A stretch of 64,000 nucleotides of DNA, taken from assembly GCF_001528745.1 (NCBI RefSeq), contig NZ_BCNS01000210.1, forward strand, positions 34,763 through 98,762, given 5' to 3'. The DNA comes from Marinobacterium profundum. GTDB lineage: Bacteria > Pseudomonadota > Gammaproteobacteria > Pseudomonadales > Balneatricaceae. Shown one piece after another: positions 1 to 9,434 of the stretch. Position 1 is the first letter of the stretch, and each line of letters opens with the position of its first letter. Under the pieces are notes generated by a model, which was given only the letters and a program-made list of their open reading frames with translations, searched no databases and was not told the origin of the DNA. A program made the translations under genes and the position numbers.

Positions 1-7
1 ACCCCAA

Positions 8-850
8 TCAGGCGTCGCGTCGCGCCAGTGCCGCCTGGTAAAGGAAGTTCTTTTTCAGGCCCGTCAGCTTCGCCGCCAGCGCCGCAGCCTGCTTGATCGG
101 CAGCTCTTCCAGCAACACATCAAGCACCCGCATGGCCTCGATGTTGACCTCATCTTCGGCCGCCGTGGGCGCGCCCTGAACCAGCACCACGAACTCGCCT
201 CTTTGCTGATTGGCATCCTGACGCATCCAATCAAGCAGCTCGGATACAGGCGCACCCTTTATGGTTTCAAAGGTTTTGGTCAGCTCACGCGCAGCCACCA
301 CCATGCGCCCAGCCCCAAAGCAGGCCTGCATGTCTTCCAGGGACGCAAGAATACGGTGAGTCGACTCGTAGAAGATAAGTGTGCGCTCCTCCCGGGCCAG
401 CGCATCCAGGCGCTGGCGCCGCGCCAGGCTCTTGGCCGGAAGAAAACCTTCGAACACAAAACGATCAGACGGCAAGCCTGCAGCACAGAGCGCCGTGACC
501 AGCGCACTGCAGCCTGGCACTGGTACGACCCTGAACTGCGCCTCGCGCACCGCCCGCACCAGCACGAAACCGGGGTCAGAAATCAGCGGCGTACCGGCAT
601 CGGAAATCAGCGCAATACTTTCACCAGCAGCCAGTCGCTCAATAATTCGCTCAATTCGCTGACGTTCGTTGTGATCATGCACTGAAATCATGGGAGTTTT
701 AATGTTAAAGTGCGCCATCAAACGTGCACTGTGACGGGTATCTTCCGCCGCGATCAGTGTCACTGTCTGCAGCACCTCAATTGCACGCGCAGTCATATCT
801 GCGAGATTGCCTATAGGTGTTGCGACAACATACAAAACCGCTTCCGACAT
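8..850 (-). CDS. rsmI: 16S rRNA 2'-O-ribose C1402 methyltransferase RsmI
   Basis: 280 aa SAM-dependent methyltransferase that modifies C1402 of 16S rRNA in the decoding centre. The start chosen is the ATG at 850, giving [20 protein letters not shown], the typical N-terminus of this tetrapyrrole-methylase-fold family. The reading frame stays open upstream to 976, but that extension would run into lpoA and lacks family similarity. The SAM-binding region follows ([11 protein letters not shown] near residue 35; [14 protein letters not shown] near residue 80), and EGFLPAKS near residue 130 is also typical. It is divergent from lpoA with about 35 bp between the starts, the arrangement seen in E. 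coli (yraL/yraM). Length is normal for the family. Confidence 0.96.
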   Translation of the reverse strand: MSEAVLYVVATPIGNLADMTARAIEVLQTVTLIAAEDTRHSARLMAHFNIKTPMISVHDHNERQRIERIIERLAAGESIALISDAGTPLISDPGFVLVRAVREAQFRVVPVPGCSALVTALCAAGLPSDRFVFEGFLPAKSLARRQRLDALAREERTLIFYESTHRILASLEDMQACFGAGRMVVAARELTKTFETIKGAPVSELLDWMRQDANQQRGEFVVLVQGAPTAAEDEVNIEAMRVLDVLLEELPIKQAAALAAKLTGLKKNFLYQAALARRDA

Positions 851-885
851 ATTGAATCCATCCGTCTTTTGGGGTGACAGAGTAT

Positions 886-2715
886 ATGATGAATCCGCTG
901 CGCCTGTCTCTGACCGCCAGCGTGCTGGCCCTATTGCTTGTTGGCTGCAGTACGCCGACATCAAGGACACCCGCACCCGCCGCCAACGCTATCGAACGCG
1001 AGCAAAACGCTATCGCAGCCCTGCTCGATGAAGCCAACCGCGCCCAGCCTATCCGCTCGGCCGAATTACGTGCTCAAGCCGCCCGCAAACTGATCGATAT
1101 AGACCAGCGCGATCAGGCCATTGCCATTCTGGAGCGCATCGACACCGCACTGCTGCCGCCGATCCTGCGCTTTGATATTGCCAAGCTCAAGGCAGGCACC
1201 GCACTGGAACGACAAAACAGCAGCCAGGCCCTGCTCTACCTGGCTGAAATGCCCAGCAGCGAACCCCTGCCCACCGCCCAGGCCATTGAACTGGGCGAGC
1301 TGAGAGCACAAGCCTACCAGCAGCAACAAGACAACCCGGGCGAACTGAAAGAACTGATCAAGGTGGCGCAACTGCGCCAGGACCCTGCCCTGCGCCAGCA
1401 ACTGCACGAACGCATCTGGACGTTACTGGGCGAGTTACCCAGCACCAGCCTTGAGCGCCTGGCCGCGAGCGGCGACGCCTCCTATTACGAGCAGGGCTGG
1501 TACGAACTGGCCATTAACCTGCGCACCAGCACCGATCTGGCCGGGCAGTACAATAGCCTGGCGACATGGCGCACCCTGTGGCAGTCCCACCCAGCACTGC
1601 AACTGCCACCCCAAGCCGTAGCCGTGCTGTTCGACTCCAGCATTACCCCGACCCGACGCATAGGACTGCTGCTACCCCAGAGCGGCTCACTCTCCAAGGC
1701 AGCCAGCGCCATCAGCGACGGCTTCATGGCCGCCTATTATCAGGCTCAGCGCGAAGGCCAGCCGGTGCCGGAAATACAACTGCTGGATTCAACTCTGGTC
1801 AATACGCCCGAGCAACTGCTGAATCTGGCCCGCACCATGCAATTGGATCTGGTGGTCGGCCCGCTCGACAAGAACTATGTGAGCCAGATCGCCCTCGCCA
1901 CCGAACTGCCCATACCTGTGCTGGCACTGAACAATACCGACATAGCAGCGCCGACAAACCTTTATCAGCTGGGACTTGCCGCCGAGGATGAAGCACAGGC
2001 AGCCGCCCAGCGCGCCTGGCAGGACGGCCGCCGCCAGATGCTGGTAATGATTCCTGAAACTGACTGGGGCTCCCGTGTAGGCCAGGCCTTTATCCGCGAA
2101 TTCGAGAGCCTCGGTGGCCAGGTCGTCGACGCCGTGACCTTCGCCGAGCAGGCCAGCCTGGCCGGCCAGGTCAGAGCTCTGCTGAAAACAGATATCAGCG
2201 AGGCCCGCGCCAAACGCATACGCTCAGTCACCGGCAATCGCATCGAGTCCGAACCTCAGCCGCGCAACGATGCTGACGCCCTCTTCCTCAGCGCCCTGCC
2301 AATCGATGCCCGCCAGATCAAACCCTTGCTGGCCTTCAATTACGCCGCCAACCTGCCGGTCTATGCCACGTCGCACCTGTATAACGGCAGCCCCAACAGC
2401 ATCAGCGATATTGACCTTAACGGCATCCTCTTTTGCGACCTGCCCTGGGTGATAGGCCCACCCAGCACACTGAAACTGGCAATGAGCCAGCAGCGCGATG
2501 ATACCGACACACGCTTTGGTCGCCTCTACGCATTGGGCGCCGACGCCTTCACGCTGCACCCTTACCTGGAGCAACTGCGGGCAAGCCCACAGGCACGCAT
2601 CAGCGGCGAAACCGGAGAGCTACACCTGGTCTCAGGTTCACGCATCGCCAGGGATCTGCCATGGGCCCGGTTCGACAATGGCGTCCCCAAGCTGCTGACA
2701 CCCGTGAGCAACTGA
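886..2715 (+). CDS. lpoA: Penicillin-binding protein activator lipoprotein LpoA
   Basis: About 609 aa outer-membrane lipoprotein that stimulates PBP1A peptidoglycan synthesis from the periplasmic face. It has a short signal peptide ending in the lipobox LLVGCS. The N-terminal half is a helical TPR-like region. The C-terminal half is a type-1 periplasmic-binding-protein fold ([20 protein letters not shown] around residue 250; [15 protein letters not shown] near 315). ATG at 886 (or 889) is preferred to the GTG at 874 because GGGGTGA lies about 8 nt upstream of 886 and the lipoprotein signal then starts normally. Its TGA overlaps the yraN ATG by one base. The flanking genes match the enterobacterial yraL-lpoA-yraN-diaA-dolP order. 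Confidence 0.95.
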   Translation: MMNPLRLSLTASVLALLLVGCSTPTSRTPAPAANAIEREQNAIAALLDEANRAQPIRSAELRAQAARKLIDIDQRDQAIAILERIDTALLPPILRFDIAKLKAGTALERQNSSQALLYLAEMPSSEPLPTAQAIELGELRAQAYQQQQDNPGELKELIKVAQLRQDPALRQQLHERIWTLLGELPSTSLERLAASGDASYYEQGWYELAINLRTSTDLAGQYNSLATWRTLWQSHPALQLPPQAVAVLFDSSITPTRRIGLLLPQSGSLSKAASAISDGFMAAYYQAQREGQPVPEIQLLDSTLVNTPEQLLNLARTMQLDLVVGPLDKNYVSQIALATELPIPVLALNNTDIAAPTNLYQLGLAAEDEAQAAAQRAWQDGRRQMLVMIPETDWGSRVGQAFIREFESLGGQVVDAVTFAEQASLAGQVRALLKTDISEARAKRIRSVTGNRIESEPQPRNDADALFLSALPIDARQIKPLLAFNYAANLPVYATSHLYNGSPNSISDIDLNGILFCDLPWVIGPPSTLKLAMSQQRDDTDTRFGRLYALGADAFTLHPYLEQLRASPQARISGETGELHLVSGSRIARDLPWARFDNGVPKLLTPVSN

Positions 2716-3074
2716 TGGACAGGCGCGCCAGCGGACAGCTTGCCGAAGACCAGGCCCTGCACTGGCTGGAACAGCAGGGCCTGGCGCTGCTGACGCGCAA
2801 CTACCACTGCCGCCTGGGAGAAATCGACCTTATTATGCTGCACGCCGACTGCCTGGTCTTCGTTGAAGTGCGCAAGCGCGGTCGCAGCAGCCTGAGCAGC
2901 GCAGCAGCCTCGGTCGATGCCCGCAAACAGCATAAAATTATCCTTACCGCTAACCATTACCTGAGCCAATACCCCCAGCGGGCCACCCAGCCCTGCCGCT
3001 TTGATGTGATTGCACTCGAATCAGATTCACCGACGGCCACCCCGCTATGGTATAAAGACGCCTTCAGGCCCTGA
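2715..3074 (+). CDS. yraN: YraN/UPF0102 family endonuclease-like protein
   Basis: 119 aa protein of the UPF0102 family, which has a Holliday-junction-resolvase-like nuclease fold and no settled role. The diagnostic block is LGEIDLIM followed by LVFVEVRKRG: acidic residues plus E-x-K/R in the arrangement of PD-(D/E)xK nucleases. ATG at 2715 overlaps the lpoA stop (TGATG), implying translational coupling. An upstream in-frame ATG at 2661 lies inside lpoA and is rejected because family members begin just before the RxxGxxAE-type segment seen here as ASGQLAEDQALHWL. Confidence 0.93.
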   Translation: MDRRASGQLAEDQALHWLEQQGLALLTRNYHCRLGEIDLIMLHADCLVFVEVRKRGRSSLSSAAASVDARKQHKIILTANHYLSQYPQRATQPCRFDVIALESDSPTATPLWYKDAFRP

Positions 3075-3092
3075 GATCGGAAACACCGCTGA

Positions 3093-3680
3093 ATGGAACT
3101 CGAAGACCGCATTGTCAGCCAGTTTCACAGTTCGATGGATATCAATGCCCATACCATCGAACACTACACACCCATGATCGCCAGCGCTGGCGAGCAACTG
3201 CTGCATTGCCTGGTAAATGAAAACAAAATCCTGTGCGTCGGCAACGGCGGCTCAGCCGCGCTGGTGCAGCACTTTTGCGCCTTGCTGCTGAACCGTTACC
3301 GCCATGAGCGCCCGGGACTGCCTGCGCTTGCTCTGTCGGCCGACAGCGCCACCCTGACCGCCATCAGTGAAGACAGCGGCTTTAGCGACATTTACTCCAA
3401 GCAGATTCGCGCCCTGGGCCAACCTGGCGACATCCTGCTGGTGGTCTCGACCCACGGCCGAGCCAGCAACCTGGTCCAGGCCATTCAGGCCGCCCACGAC
3501 CGGGATATGAGCGTTATCGCACTGACCGGCTACGATGGCGGCAATACCACGGCACTTTTACGCCCGGATGAAATCGAAATCTGCGTTCCAGCCGATGACG
3601 ATGTACTGATACATGACGCCCATCTACTGGTGCTGCACTGCCTGTGCGATCTGATCGACTACCAACTGTTTGGAGCCTGA
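3093..3680 (+). CDS. diaA: SIS-domain DnaA initiator-associating protein DiaA
   Basis: 195 aa sugar-isomerase (SIS) domain protein. In E. coli DiaA is a tetramer that binds DnaA and promotes ordered initiation at oriC. The SIS motif GNGGSAALVQHF lies near residue 50 and VVSTHGRASNLVQA near residue 116. A C-terminal Leu-Phe pair (QLFGA, residues 192-193) matches the Leu190/Phe191 of E. coli DiaA reported to contact DnaA. The paralogue GmhA (sedoheptulose-7-phosphate isomerase) is the alternative, but the position between yraN and dolP and the Leu-Phe tail favour DiaA. It starts 18 bp after yraN. Confidence 0.9.
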   Translation: MELEDRIVSQFHSSMDINAHTIEHYTPMIASAGEQLLHCLVNENKILCVGNGGSAALVQHFCALLLNRYRHERPGLPALALSADSATLTAISEDSGFSDIYSKQIRALGQPGDILLVVSTHGRASNLVQAIQAAHDRDMSVIALTGYDGGNTTALLRPDEIEICVPADDDVLIHDAHLLVLHCLCDLIDYQLFGA

Positions 3681-3685
3681 AACCG

Positions 3686-4255
3686 ATGAAAACACTGTTA
3701 ATTGCCACCAGCCTCGCCAGCATTGTCGCCCTGTCTGGTTGCTCCTCCCTGATTAGCGCCACAAGGGAAGAGCCTATCAAGGAAGACAAGGGGCACCGCA
3801 CTCTGGGTAATTACCTGGAAGACGAAGTCATCGAAACCAAGACTCTGGTCAATATCAACAAGGGTTCGGTCGGCCTGCGCAACGCCCACGTCGGCGCCAC
3901 CAGCTATAACGGCCTGGTACTGCTCACCGGCCAGGTTCCCAGCGCCGCCACCCGCGATGAAGCCGAACGCATTGCCAGCCAGATTCGCGAAGTGCGCAAA
4001 GTACACAACGAACTGGAGATTGCCGGCCCAACGTCCGGCATAGTGCGCAGCAATGACGCCTACCTGACCAGCCGCGTCAAACTGCAGCTACTGGCAGAAC
4101 GCAACATCAACGGCCGCCGCATCAAAGTCGTTACAGAAAACAGCACGGTATTTCTGATGGGCCTGGTAAGCCAGAAGGAAGCCGACATAGCAGTGCGCCT
4201 GGTGCGAACCATTACCGGCGTGCAGAAAATCGTCAAGGCGTTTGAATACATCTAA
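3686..4255 (+). CDS. dolP: Outer-membrane lipoprotein with two BON domains, DolP-like
   Basis: 189 aa lipoprotein (E. coli YraP/DolP) that supports outer-membrane integrity and the BAM complex at division sites. The signal peptide ends with the lipobox ALSGCSS. Two BON domains follow: the first around residues 45-110 (KTLVNINKGSVGLRNAHV, then YNGLVLLTGQVPS), the second around 120-189 (LTSRVKLQLLAERNINGRR, then FLMGLVSQKEADIAVRLV). ATG at 3686 lies 5 nt past the diaA stop; the open frame upstream overlaps diaA. It is the last gene of the plus-strand group that starts at lpoA. Confidence 0.93.
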   Translation: MKTLLIATSLASIVALSGCSSLISATREEPIKEDKGHRTLGNYLEDEVIETKTLVNINKGSVGLRNAHVGATSYNGLVLLTGQVPSAATRDEAERIASQIREVRKVHNELEIAGPTSGIVRSNDAYLTSRVKLQLLAERNINGRRIKVVTENSTVFLMGLVSQKEADIAVRLVRTITGVQKIVKAFEYI

Positions 4256-4772
4256 GACAACTGGACAGGCCGCGCCACGCGCTGCCTGTCCGAAACACCA
4301 GAGCGGCTCTTGTTCCCCTGATGAGCAGAATATTGCTCCTGCATTTCCTGGCTACCGCCCATCCATGGCCATATACCGGCGAGCACTGGCATCCCCATGC
4401 CACCCATTCGACCGACGATGGGTTACGGCGCGCACTGGGCTTTGAGCAATGACAAGCCTTGTACAATGCGCACTTCACCCATCCTACCCGCTGGCGGCCC
4501 GGTACGGTGGCAATCCAGCATCAGCGATATCAGAGCGGTTTTTGCTCCCCCTTATGAAGCCGGCGAGCACTGAGGTCATTGTGCGATCAGGCCTGACAAG
4601 GTTGATACAGGGACTCTATCAACGCCGATTAGCACTAGCGGCGCCCGCAGAATAATCTCAGAGCGCAGCAAAAAGACTTCATCGGGGCTGTGTTTTTCTT
4701 TGCATACTTTCTTTGCACGAGCAAAGAAAGTATGTCGCCCACAGGCGAAATACAGACTCCCTTCTGCAGCAA
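4256..4772. other. 517-bp intergenic region, no convincing gene
   Basis: No gene can be supported between dolP and sspB. It begins with a structured GGACAGGC/GCCTGTCC hairpin (4263-4291) with an inner stem, which has no T-run and so is not a classic terminator although it follows the dolP stop. A 42-codon open frame at 4321-4451 has no ribosome-binding site and no recognisable product. A perfect 14-bp inverted repeat sits at 4703-4734 (separate entry). Confidence 0.6.
4703..4734. repeat. Perfect 14-bp inverted repeat hairpin
   Basis: CATACTTTCTTTGC (4703-4716), a 4-nt loop ACGA, then GCAAAGAAAGTATG (4721-4734). It lies about 40 bp beyond the sspB stop. Neither strand has a T-run directly after the stem, so an intrinsic terminator is unlikely. 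A T-rich tract with a partial echo of the motif (TTTTTCTTTG) precedes it on the plus strand. It resembles the dispersed ACTTTCTTTG-type hairpins common in proteobacterial intergenic DNA (recollection, not checked). Confidence 0.8.
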
Positions 4773-5237
4773 CTATTTCACGACCTTGAGACTCGGACGC
4801 CCGGGCTTTGGCCTCTTGGGCACGCCCGCCAACACAGGCCCTTTGGCCTTGCCAGCATCTTTATCCGCCTCCCCATCCGCCGACTCTTCGCCATCCACTG
4901 GCTGCAGGCGTTCGTAATAGTCAGCACCAGGCTCCATGCCAAACCCCATACCCATGGCGTTCTCCTTGGCGAAGATAGCCATAAGCGCCGCGTAAGGCAC
5001 CCGCACCTGCATAGGCACGCCACTAAAACGGGCGTTAAACGAAATCTCGTTCTCCCCCATAAAAAAATCACGCACAGCTGAGGGCAATACATTCAGCACA
5101 ATCTGCCCATCCTGCACAAACTGGCGCGGCACCACTACATGGGGCGCCTCTGCATCCACCACCAGGTGGGGTGTGCAGTCATTGTCGAGAATCCATTCAT
5201 ACAGACCTCGAGCAATATAGGGACGACTAGGGTTCAT
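4773..5237 (-). CDS. sspB: ClpXP protease specificity-enhancing factor SspB
   Basis: 154 aa adaptor that tethers ssrA-tagged proteins from stalled ribosomes to ClpXP. The N-terminal substrate-binding domain (SRPYIARGLYEWILDNDCTP; IVLNVLPSAVRDF; FNARFSGVPMQVRVPY) covers residues 4-95. A low-complexity acidic linker follows, then the C-terminal ClpX-docking tail RPSLKVVK, nearly identical to the E. coli tail. A very strong ribosome-binding site, GGAGGTGA, precedes ATG 5237. It lies downstream of sspA on the same strand, as in other gammaproteobacteria, but a terminator-like hairpin sits between them. Confidence 0.96.
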   Translation of the reverse strand: MNPSRPYIARGLYEWILDNDCTPHLVVDAEAPHVVVPRQFVQDGQIVLNVLPSAVRDFFMGENEISFNARFSGVPMQVRVPYAALMAIFAKENAMGMGFGMEPGADYYERLQPVDGEESADGEADKDAGKAKGPVLAGVPKRPKPGRPSLKVVK

Positions 5238-5374
5238 AACTTCACCTCCACAGTTCAGCCGCCTATCCCTGTTGCGACACCCTGCATTCTGTAATTCAAC
5301 ATAACGGACCTTGCCGCCTTTCCATCAGCTACATTGCGACCTTATCGGCAGCCACAACCCACGGAGCATCACCC

Positions 5375-5406
5375 ATAAAAAAGGGACAGAGTCGCCTCCA
5401 TCCCTT
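5375..5406 (-). terminator. Probable intrinsic terminator of sspA
   Basis: On the minus strand AAGGGA pairs with TCCCTT across a 14-nt loop, followed by a run of six T. It lies 27-58 nt past the sspA stop. The stem is short, so some read-through into sspB is likely. Confidence 0.55.
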
Positions 5407-5432
5407 GATTCAGCGCTGCAACCCAAAGGCTG

Positions 5433-6065
5433 CTAGTCGCGCATCTCACGCTCAGCTTCCGACAGACTTTCCTGGAAAGCTTCACGCTCAAAAATACGCT
5501 TCATGTAACGTACCAACATCTTGCACTGCGCTTCCGGCAGTTCGATACCCATGGCGGGCAAACGCCACAAGAGCGGTGCCAGACAGCAGTCTACCAGGGA
5601 GAATTCCTCATGCATGAAGAAGTCCTTTTCTCCGAAAATCGGAGAAATGGCGACCAGACCGTCACGCAATTCCTTGCGGCAACGCTCAATTTCGGACGCA
5701 TCAGCCTTGCCTGCCAGAATAGTATCTGCCAAACCACACCAGTCGTGCTGGATGCGGTACATGTACAAACGACTTTCGGCACGAGCCACCGGATAAACCG
5801 GCAACAGCGGCGGATGTGGAAAACGCTCATCGAGATATTCCATCATCACATTCGGCTCATACAACACCAGCTCACGATCCAGTAGGGTCGGCAGGCTGTT
5901 GTAAGGGTTCAGTGACGACAAATCCTCGGGCAAGTCATTTTCGGCGCAGTCGACGATATCGACTGCAACCCCTTTTTCCGCCAGCACGATACGCACGCGG
6001 TGGCTGTAATGGTCTGCACCATTGGAAAAGAAGGTCATGGAAGAACGCTTAGCCACTACGCCCAT
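5433..6065 (-). CDS. sspA: Stringent starvation protein A (RNA polymerase-associated)
   Basis: 210 aa glutathione-S-transferase-fold protein that binds RNA polymerase and alters transcription in stationary phase. The thioredoxin-like N-terminus (MTFFSNGADHYSHRVRIVLA), EYLDERFPHPPLLPVYPVAR and the C-terminal EREAFQESLSEAEREMRD all match E. coli SspA closely. ATG 6065 is chosen over ATG 6089: it matches the E. coli protein length, has GGGGA upstream, and ATG 6089 directly abuts the T-run of the petC terminator with no room for a ribosome-binding site. Confidence 0.94.
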   Translation of the reverse strand: MGVVAKRSSMTFFSNGADHYSHRVRIVLAEKGVAVDIVDCAENDLPEDLSSLNPYNSLPTLLDRELVLYEPNVMMEYLDERFPHPPLLPVYPVARAESRLYMYRIQHDWCGLADTILAGKADASEIERCRKELRDGLVAISPIFGEKDFFMHEEFSLVDCCLAPLLWRLPAMGIELPEAQCKMLVRYMKRIFEREAFQESLSEAEREMRD

Positions 6066-6090
6066 CGGATAATCCCCGTCAGTATTCATT

Positions 6091-6127
6091 TAAAAAAATA
6101 AATGCGGCCCGATCCTTCAGGCCGCAT
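6091..6127 (-). terminator. Intrinsic terminator of the petABC operon
   Basis: On the minus strand an 8-bp stem ATGCGGCC/GGCCGCAT (6120-6127 with 6102-6109) and a 10-nt loop are followed by TTATTTTTTT. It sits 27 nt after the petC stop and ends only about 26 nt upstream of the sspA start codon, so any sspA promoter must overlap it. Confidence 0.85.
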
Positions 6128-6153
6128 ACGATCAATACTCGAACACAAGGACC

Positions 6154-6918
6154 TTAGTGTACGTCTTTCCAGTACTCTTTCTTCAGCGCAAATGCGAACA
6201 GGAAGAAAATAAACAGGAAGATAAGCACCTTGGTGCCGATACGCTCGGATTCAAGACGGTACGGCTCACCCATATAGGTCAGGAAGTTGGTCAGGTCGTA
6301 AACCGTCTTGTCGAACTCTTCGACTGTCTGGCTACCACTGTCCGCAACCGTCAGACACTTGGACATGCGAGTGTTGGTCAGAGGATCGATCTCGCCGGAC
6401 GCTGCGTGAGCAAACTCTTCCGCCGTGCAGTGATTGACCTGCAGACCCTGCAGATCCTGCAGCACGTTGGGCATGCCCACGTCCTTGAAGACCACGTTGT
6501 TCACACCCCAGGGGCGCGTCTCATCCTGGTAGAAGCTGCGCAGGTAAGTGTAGATCCAGTCCGGACCACGCAGGCGCGCTTCCAGAGACAGATCTGGCGG
6601 CGGGCTGCCAAACCAGTTCGCCGCATCACCCTTGTCCATGGCGATTCTCATCTGCTCGCCAACTTTCTGATCTCCCAGCAGCAGGTATTGCTCTGCCAGC
6701 TCGGTTGGGATCTCAAGATCAATGGCGGCACGCTCGTAACGCTGGTAGTCCGCCGAGTGGCAGCCCAGGCAACGGTTTACGAAAGTGCCCATACCGCGCT
6801 GCAAAGAGGCCTTGTTCTCGAGGTCCACGTCGATAGAGTCGAGCTGAACACCCCCGACCGAGGCCTGTACCGATACCGGCAGCAGCACCATCACCAATGC
6901 AATCAGATACTTTTTCAT
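6154..6918 (-). CDS. petC: Ubiquinol-cytochrome c reductase, cytochrome c1 subunit
   Basis: 254 aa membrane-anchored c-type cytochrome of the bc1 complex (complex III), which passes electrons from the Rieske protein to soluble cytochrome c. A Sec signal peptide (residues 1-19) precedes the heme-attachment motif CLGCH (residues 50-54). The distal Met ligand is in DVGMPNVL (Met149). A single C-terminal membrane anchor (VLIFLFIFFLFAFAL) ends with a basic cytoplasmic tail. ATG overlaps the petB stop by one base (TAATG). Last gene of the petA-petB-petC operon. Confidence 0.97.
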   Translation of the reverse strand: MKKYLIALVMVLLPVSVQASVGGVQLDSIDVDLENKASLQRGMGTFVNRCLGCHSADYQRYERAAIDLEIPTELAEQYLLLGDQKVGEQMRIAMDKGDAANWFGSPPPDLSLEARLRGPDWIYTYLRSFYQDETRPWGVNNVVFKDVGMPNVLQDLQGLQVNHCTAEEFAHAASGEIDPLTNTRMSKCLTVADSGSQTVEEFDKTVYDLTNFLTYMGEPYRLESERIGTKVLIFLFIFFLFAFALKKEYWKDVH

Positions 6919-8168
6919 TAGCCTGTAACCCTTTCCGGAACCGGTTTAGTGCTCTCCATCCTGGTGTAGATCGGCATCAGAAAGAAATACGCGAAATACA
7001 GCGCAGTACAGACCTGGGAAACCAGCGTACGGGTCGGGTTGGACGCAACCACACCCAGGTAACCCAGAATCACGAAGCTGACCGCGAAGATCACCAGCGC
7101 TACCTTGCTGATCATGCCCTTGTAACGCATGGACTTGACCGGGCTACGGTCCAGCCAGGGCAATACGAACAGAACAGCTATAGCACCACCCATGACGACA
7201 ACACCCGGGAACTGGGAGCCGGCAATGGGCGGAATGGCACGCAACATGGCGTAGAAAGGCGTGAAATACCACACCGGCGCTATGTGCTCAGGCGTTTTCA
7301 GCGAGTTCGCAGGCTCAAAGTTTGGCGCTTCAATAAAGTAGCCGCCCCCTTCAGGGAAGAAGAAGACCACGATGCTGAACACGAACAGGAACACGACCAC
7401 ACCAACAATATCCTTGACGGTGTAGTAAGGGTGGAACGGGATACCGTCAAGCGGCACGCCATTTTCATCCTTGTTAGCCTTGATCTCGATACCATCAGGG
7501 TTATTGGAACCCACTTCGTGCAGCGCGATGATGTGCAGCACCACCAGCGCCAGCAACACTATCGGCAGGGCAATGACATGCAGCGAGAAGAAGCGCGTCA
7601 GGGTAATACCCGATATCAGATAGTCACCACGAATCCACAACGACAGGTCTTCACCGATAAAGGGCACGGCAGAGAACAGGGATACGATAACCTGAGCACC
7701 CCAGTAGGACATCTGGCCCCAGGGCAGCAAATAACCCATGAAGGCTTCCGCCATCAGCGCCAGGTAGATGGCCATGCCGAACAGCCACACCAGCTCGCGC
7801 GGCTTGCGGTAGGAGCCGTACAGGATGCCGCGGAACATGTGCAGATACACCACCAGGAAGAAAGCCGAGGCGCCGGTGGAGTGCATGTAGCGCAGCAGCC
7901 AGCCATATTCGACGTCGCGCATGATGTATTCAACAGAGGCAAAAGCACCCTCTGCGGACGGGTTGTAGCTCATGGTCAGCCAGATACCGGTAAGGATCTG
8001 GTTAACCAGAACCAGCATCGCCAGCGAACCGAAGAAATACCAGAAATTGAAGTTCTTAGGCGCATAGTATTTGGAAAGGTGATCTTCCCACATCTGCGTC
8101 GCCGGAAAACGATCGTCGATCCAGCGCATCAGACCGCCTTCGGCCTTGCTCTTGTTCGGATTAGCCAT
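6918..8168 (-). CDS. petB: Ubiquinol-cytochrome c reductase, cytochrome b subunit
   Basis: 416 aa integral membrane subunit carrying hemes bL and bH and the Qo and Qi quinone sites. Paired His ligands appear in HSTGASAFFLVVYLHMFRG and in LHVIALPIVLLALVVLHIIA. The Qo-site PEWY-type loop is present as PEHIAPVWYF. Eight or more hydrophobic segments are seen and the length suits the bacterial type. The stop overlaps the petC start and the ATG overlaps the petA stop, so the three subunits are translationally coupled. Confidence 0.97.
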   Translation of the reverse strand: MANPNKSKAEGGLMRWIDDRFPATQMWEDHLSKYYAPKNFNFWYFFGSLAMLVLVNQILTGIWLTMSYNPSAEGAFASVEYIMRDVEYGWLLRYMHSTGASAFFLVVYLHMFRGILYGSYRKPRELVWLFGMAIYLALMAEAFMGYLLPWGQMSYWGAQVIVSLFSAVPFIGEDLSLWIRGDYLISGITLTRFFSLHVIALPIVLLALVVLHIIALHEVGSNNPDGIEIKANKDENGVPLDGIPFHPYYTVKDIVGVVVFLFVFSIVVFFFPEGGGYFIEAPNFEPANSLKTPEHIAPVWYFTPFYAMLRAIPPIAGSQFPGVVVMGGAIAVLFVLPWLDRSPVKSMRYKGMISKVALVIFAVSFVILGYLGVVASNPTRTLVSQVCTALYFAYFFLMPIYTRMESTKPVPERVTG

Positions 8169-8764
8169 TATGCAGTCTCCTGATCCACACCGACGACGAG
8201 GATATTTTCTTCCGGGTAATTATGCGGAGGAATAACCAGATTCGAGGGCGCCGGAGAGCCTTTCAGTACGCGACCGGATAGATCGAAGCGCGAACCGTGG
8301 CAAGGGCAGTAGAAGCCGCCGACCCAGTCAGGACCCAAATCTTCAGGCGCGATTTCCGGACGGTAAGTCGGAGAACAGCCCAGGTGCGTGCAGATACCCA
8401 CCAGCACCGAAATATCCGGGCGCAGGGAGCGGCTAGAATCATGCGGAATGTACTCCGGCTGCTGTGGCACTTCTGACTTGGGGTCCGTCAGACGACTATC
8501 AAGACCTGCCAGATCACTCAGCGTCTTTTCGTTGCGCTTGACCAGCCAGACCGGCTTGCCACGCCACTTGACGACCATCTGCTGACCCGGCTCCAGTTTG
8601 CTCACATCGACCGTTACCGGAGCACCCGCGGAGCGTGCCTTGGCACTGGGCATCCATGAGGCCACGAAGGGAACAGCAACCCCCGCTGCACCGACAGCCC
8701 CTACCGCAGAGGTCGCGCCGACCAGGAGTCGACGCCGCCCCTTGTTCACGCCGTCATTACTCAT
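8168..8764 (-). CDS. petA: Ubiquinol-cytochrome c reductase, Rieske iron-sulfur subunit
   Basis: 198 aa Rieske protein. A twin-arginine-type N-terminus ([16 protein letters not shown]) also serves as the membrane anchor. The 2Fe-2S ligands lie in CTHLGC and CPCHGS, both intact. Preceded by GGGGAGAG close to ATG 8764. First gene of the operon; 264 bp separate it from rpsI, enough for a promoter, but no clean -35/-10 pair is visible there. Confidence 0.97.
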   Translation of the reverse strand: MSNDGVNKGRRRLLVGATSAVGAVGAAGVAVPFVASWMPSAKARSAGAPVTVDVSKLEPGQQMVVKWRGKPVWLVKRNEKTLSDLAGLDSRLTDPKSEVPQQPEYIPHDSSRSLRPDISVLVGICTHLGCSPTYRPEIAPEDLGPDWVGGFYCPCHGSRFDLSGRVLKGSPAPSNLVIPPHNYPEENILVVGVDQETA

Positions 8765-8956
8765 TAACTCTCTCTCCCCTTGTTCGATCTGCTACTAAAC
8801 GCCCAGCAAGAACGCAAATAACCCGATCGCTCAACTAAAAATCATCAAATAGCGGATTTTTAAAATGGCCCAAATGGTAATGAAAATACCCTTCGCTTAC
8901 AAGGACATTGGTGGACCAATACTCTGACATCCATACGACTTTTGACCTAACCCAAA

Positions 8957-8994
8957 CAAAAAAACGCCCAAGCCAAAAAGGCTTGAGCGTTTTT
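8957..8994. terminator. Bidirectional terminator after rpsI
   Basis: An 11-bp stem ACGCCCAAGCC/GGCTTGAGCGT (8964-8974 with 8980-8990, one G-U wobble on the minus strand) and an AAAAA loop, with an A-run on the left and a T-run on the right. It ends the rplM-rpsI transcript on the minus strand. Confidence 0.88.
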
Positions 8995-9028
8995 CTTGCC
9001 ACAGTCTTCGACCGAAGCCGAAAGCGAA

Positions 9029-9421
9029 TTAACGCTTGGAGAACTGAGGACGCTTACGTGCTTTGCGCAGGCCGACTTTCTTACGCTCAACCATACGGGA
9101 GTCGCGGGTTACAAAACCAGCGCTACGCAGTGATGGACGCAGAGTTTCATCATAGACCATCAGCGCACGGGTGATACCGTGACGGATAGCGCCTGCCTGT
9201 CCGAAACCACCGCCACCGGCAACAGTAACGAAAACGTCGAATTTTTCGACAGAGTCAGTCAATTCCAGCGGCTGACGCACGATCATGCGCGCAGTTTCGC
9301 GACCGAAGTAGTTTTCGATCGTGCGGTCATTGATAGTAATAACACCTGTACCCGGACGCAGGAAGACGCGAGCAGTAGAGGTTTTACGACGGCCGGTACC
9401 GTAATACTGAGTAGTGGACAT
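9029..9421 (-). CDS. rpsI: 30S ribosomal protein S9
   Basis: 130 aa. It begins [20 protein letters not shown] and ends with the conserved basic tail [10 protein letters not shown] that reaches into the P site. [15 protein letters not shown] is the family signature. It lies 13 bp after rplM, the near-universal pairing. Confidence 0.98.
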   Translation of the reverse strand: MSTTQYYGTGRRKTSTARVFLRPGTGVITINDRTIENYFGRETARMIVRQPLELTDSVEKFDVFVTVAGGGGFGQAGAIRHGITRALMVYDETLRPSLRSAGFVTRDSRMVERKKVGLRKARKRPQFSKR

Positions 9422-9434
9422 AGTCTGCCTTCCC

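Noticed and set aside
4321..4451. 42-codon frame beginning MSRILLLHFLATAHPW
   Set aside because: No ribosome-binding site, no stable family resemblance, isolated in an intergenic region.
6897..8183. 428-codon plus-strand open frame
   Set aside because: Exactly antisense to petB; the translation is rich in His, Gln and Arg with no domain, and petB is certain.
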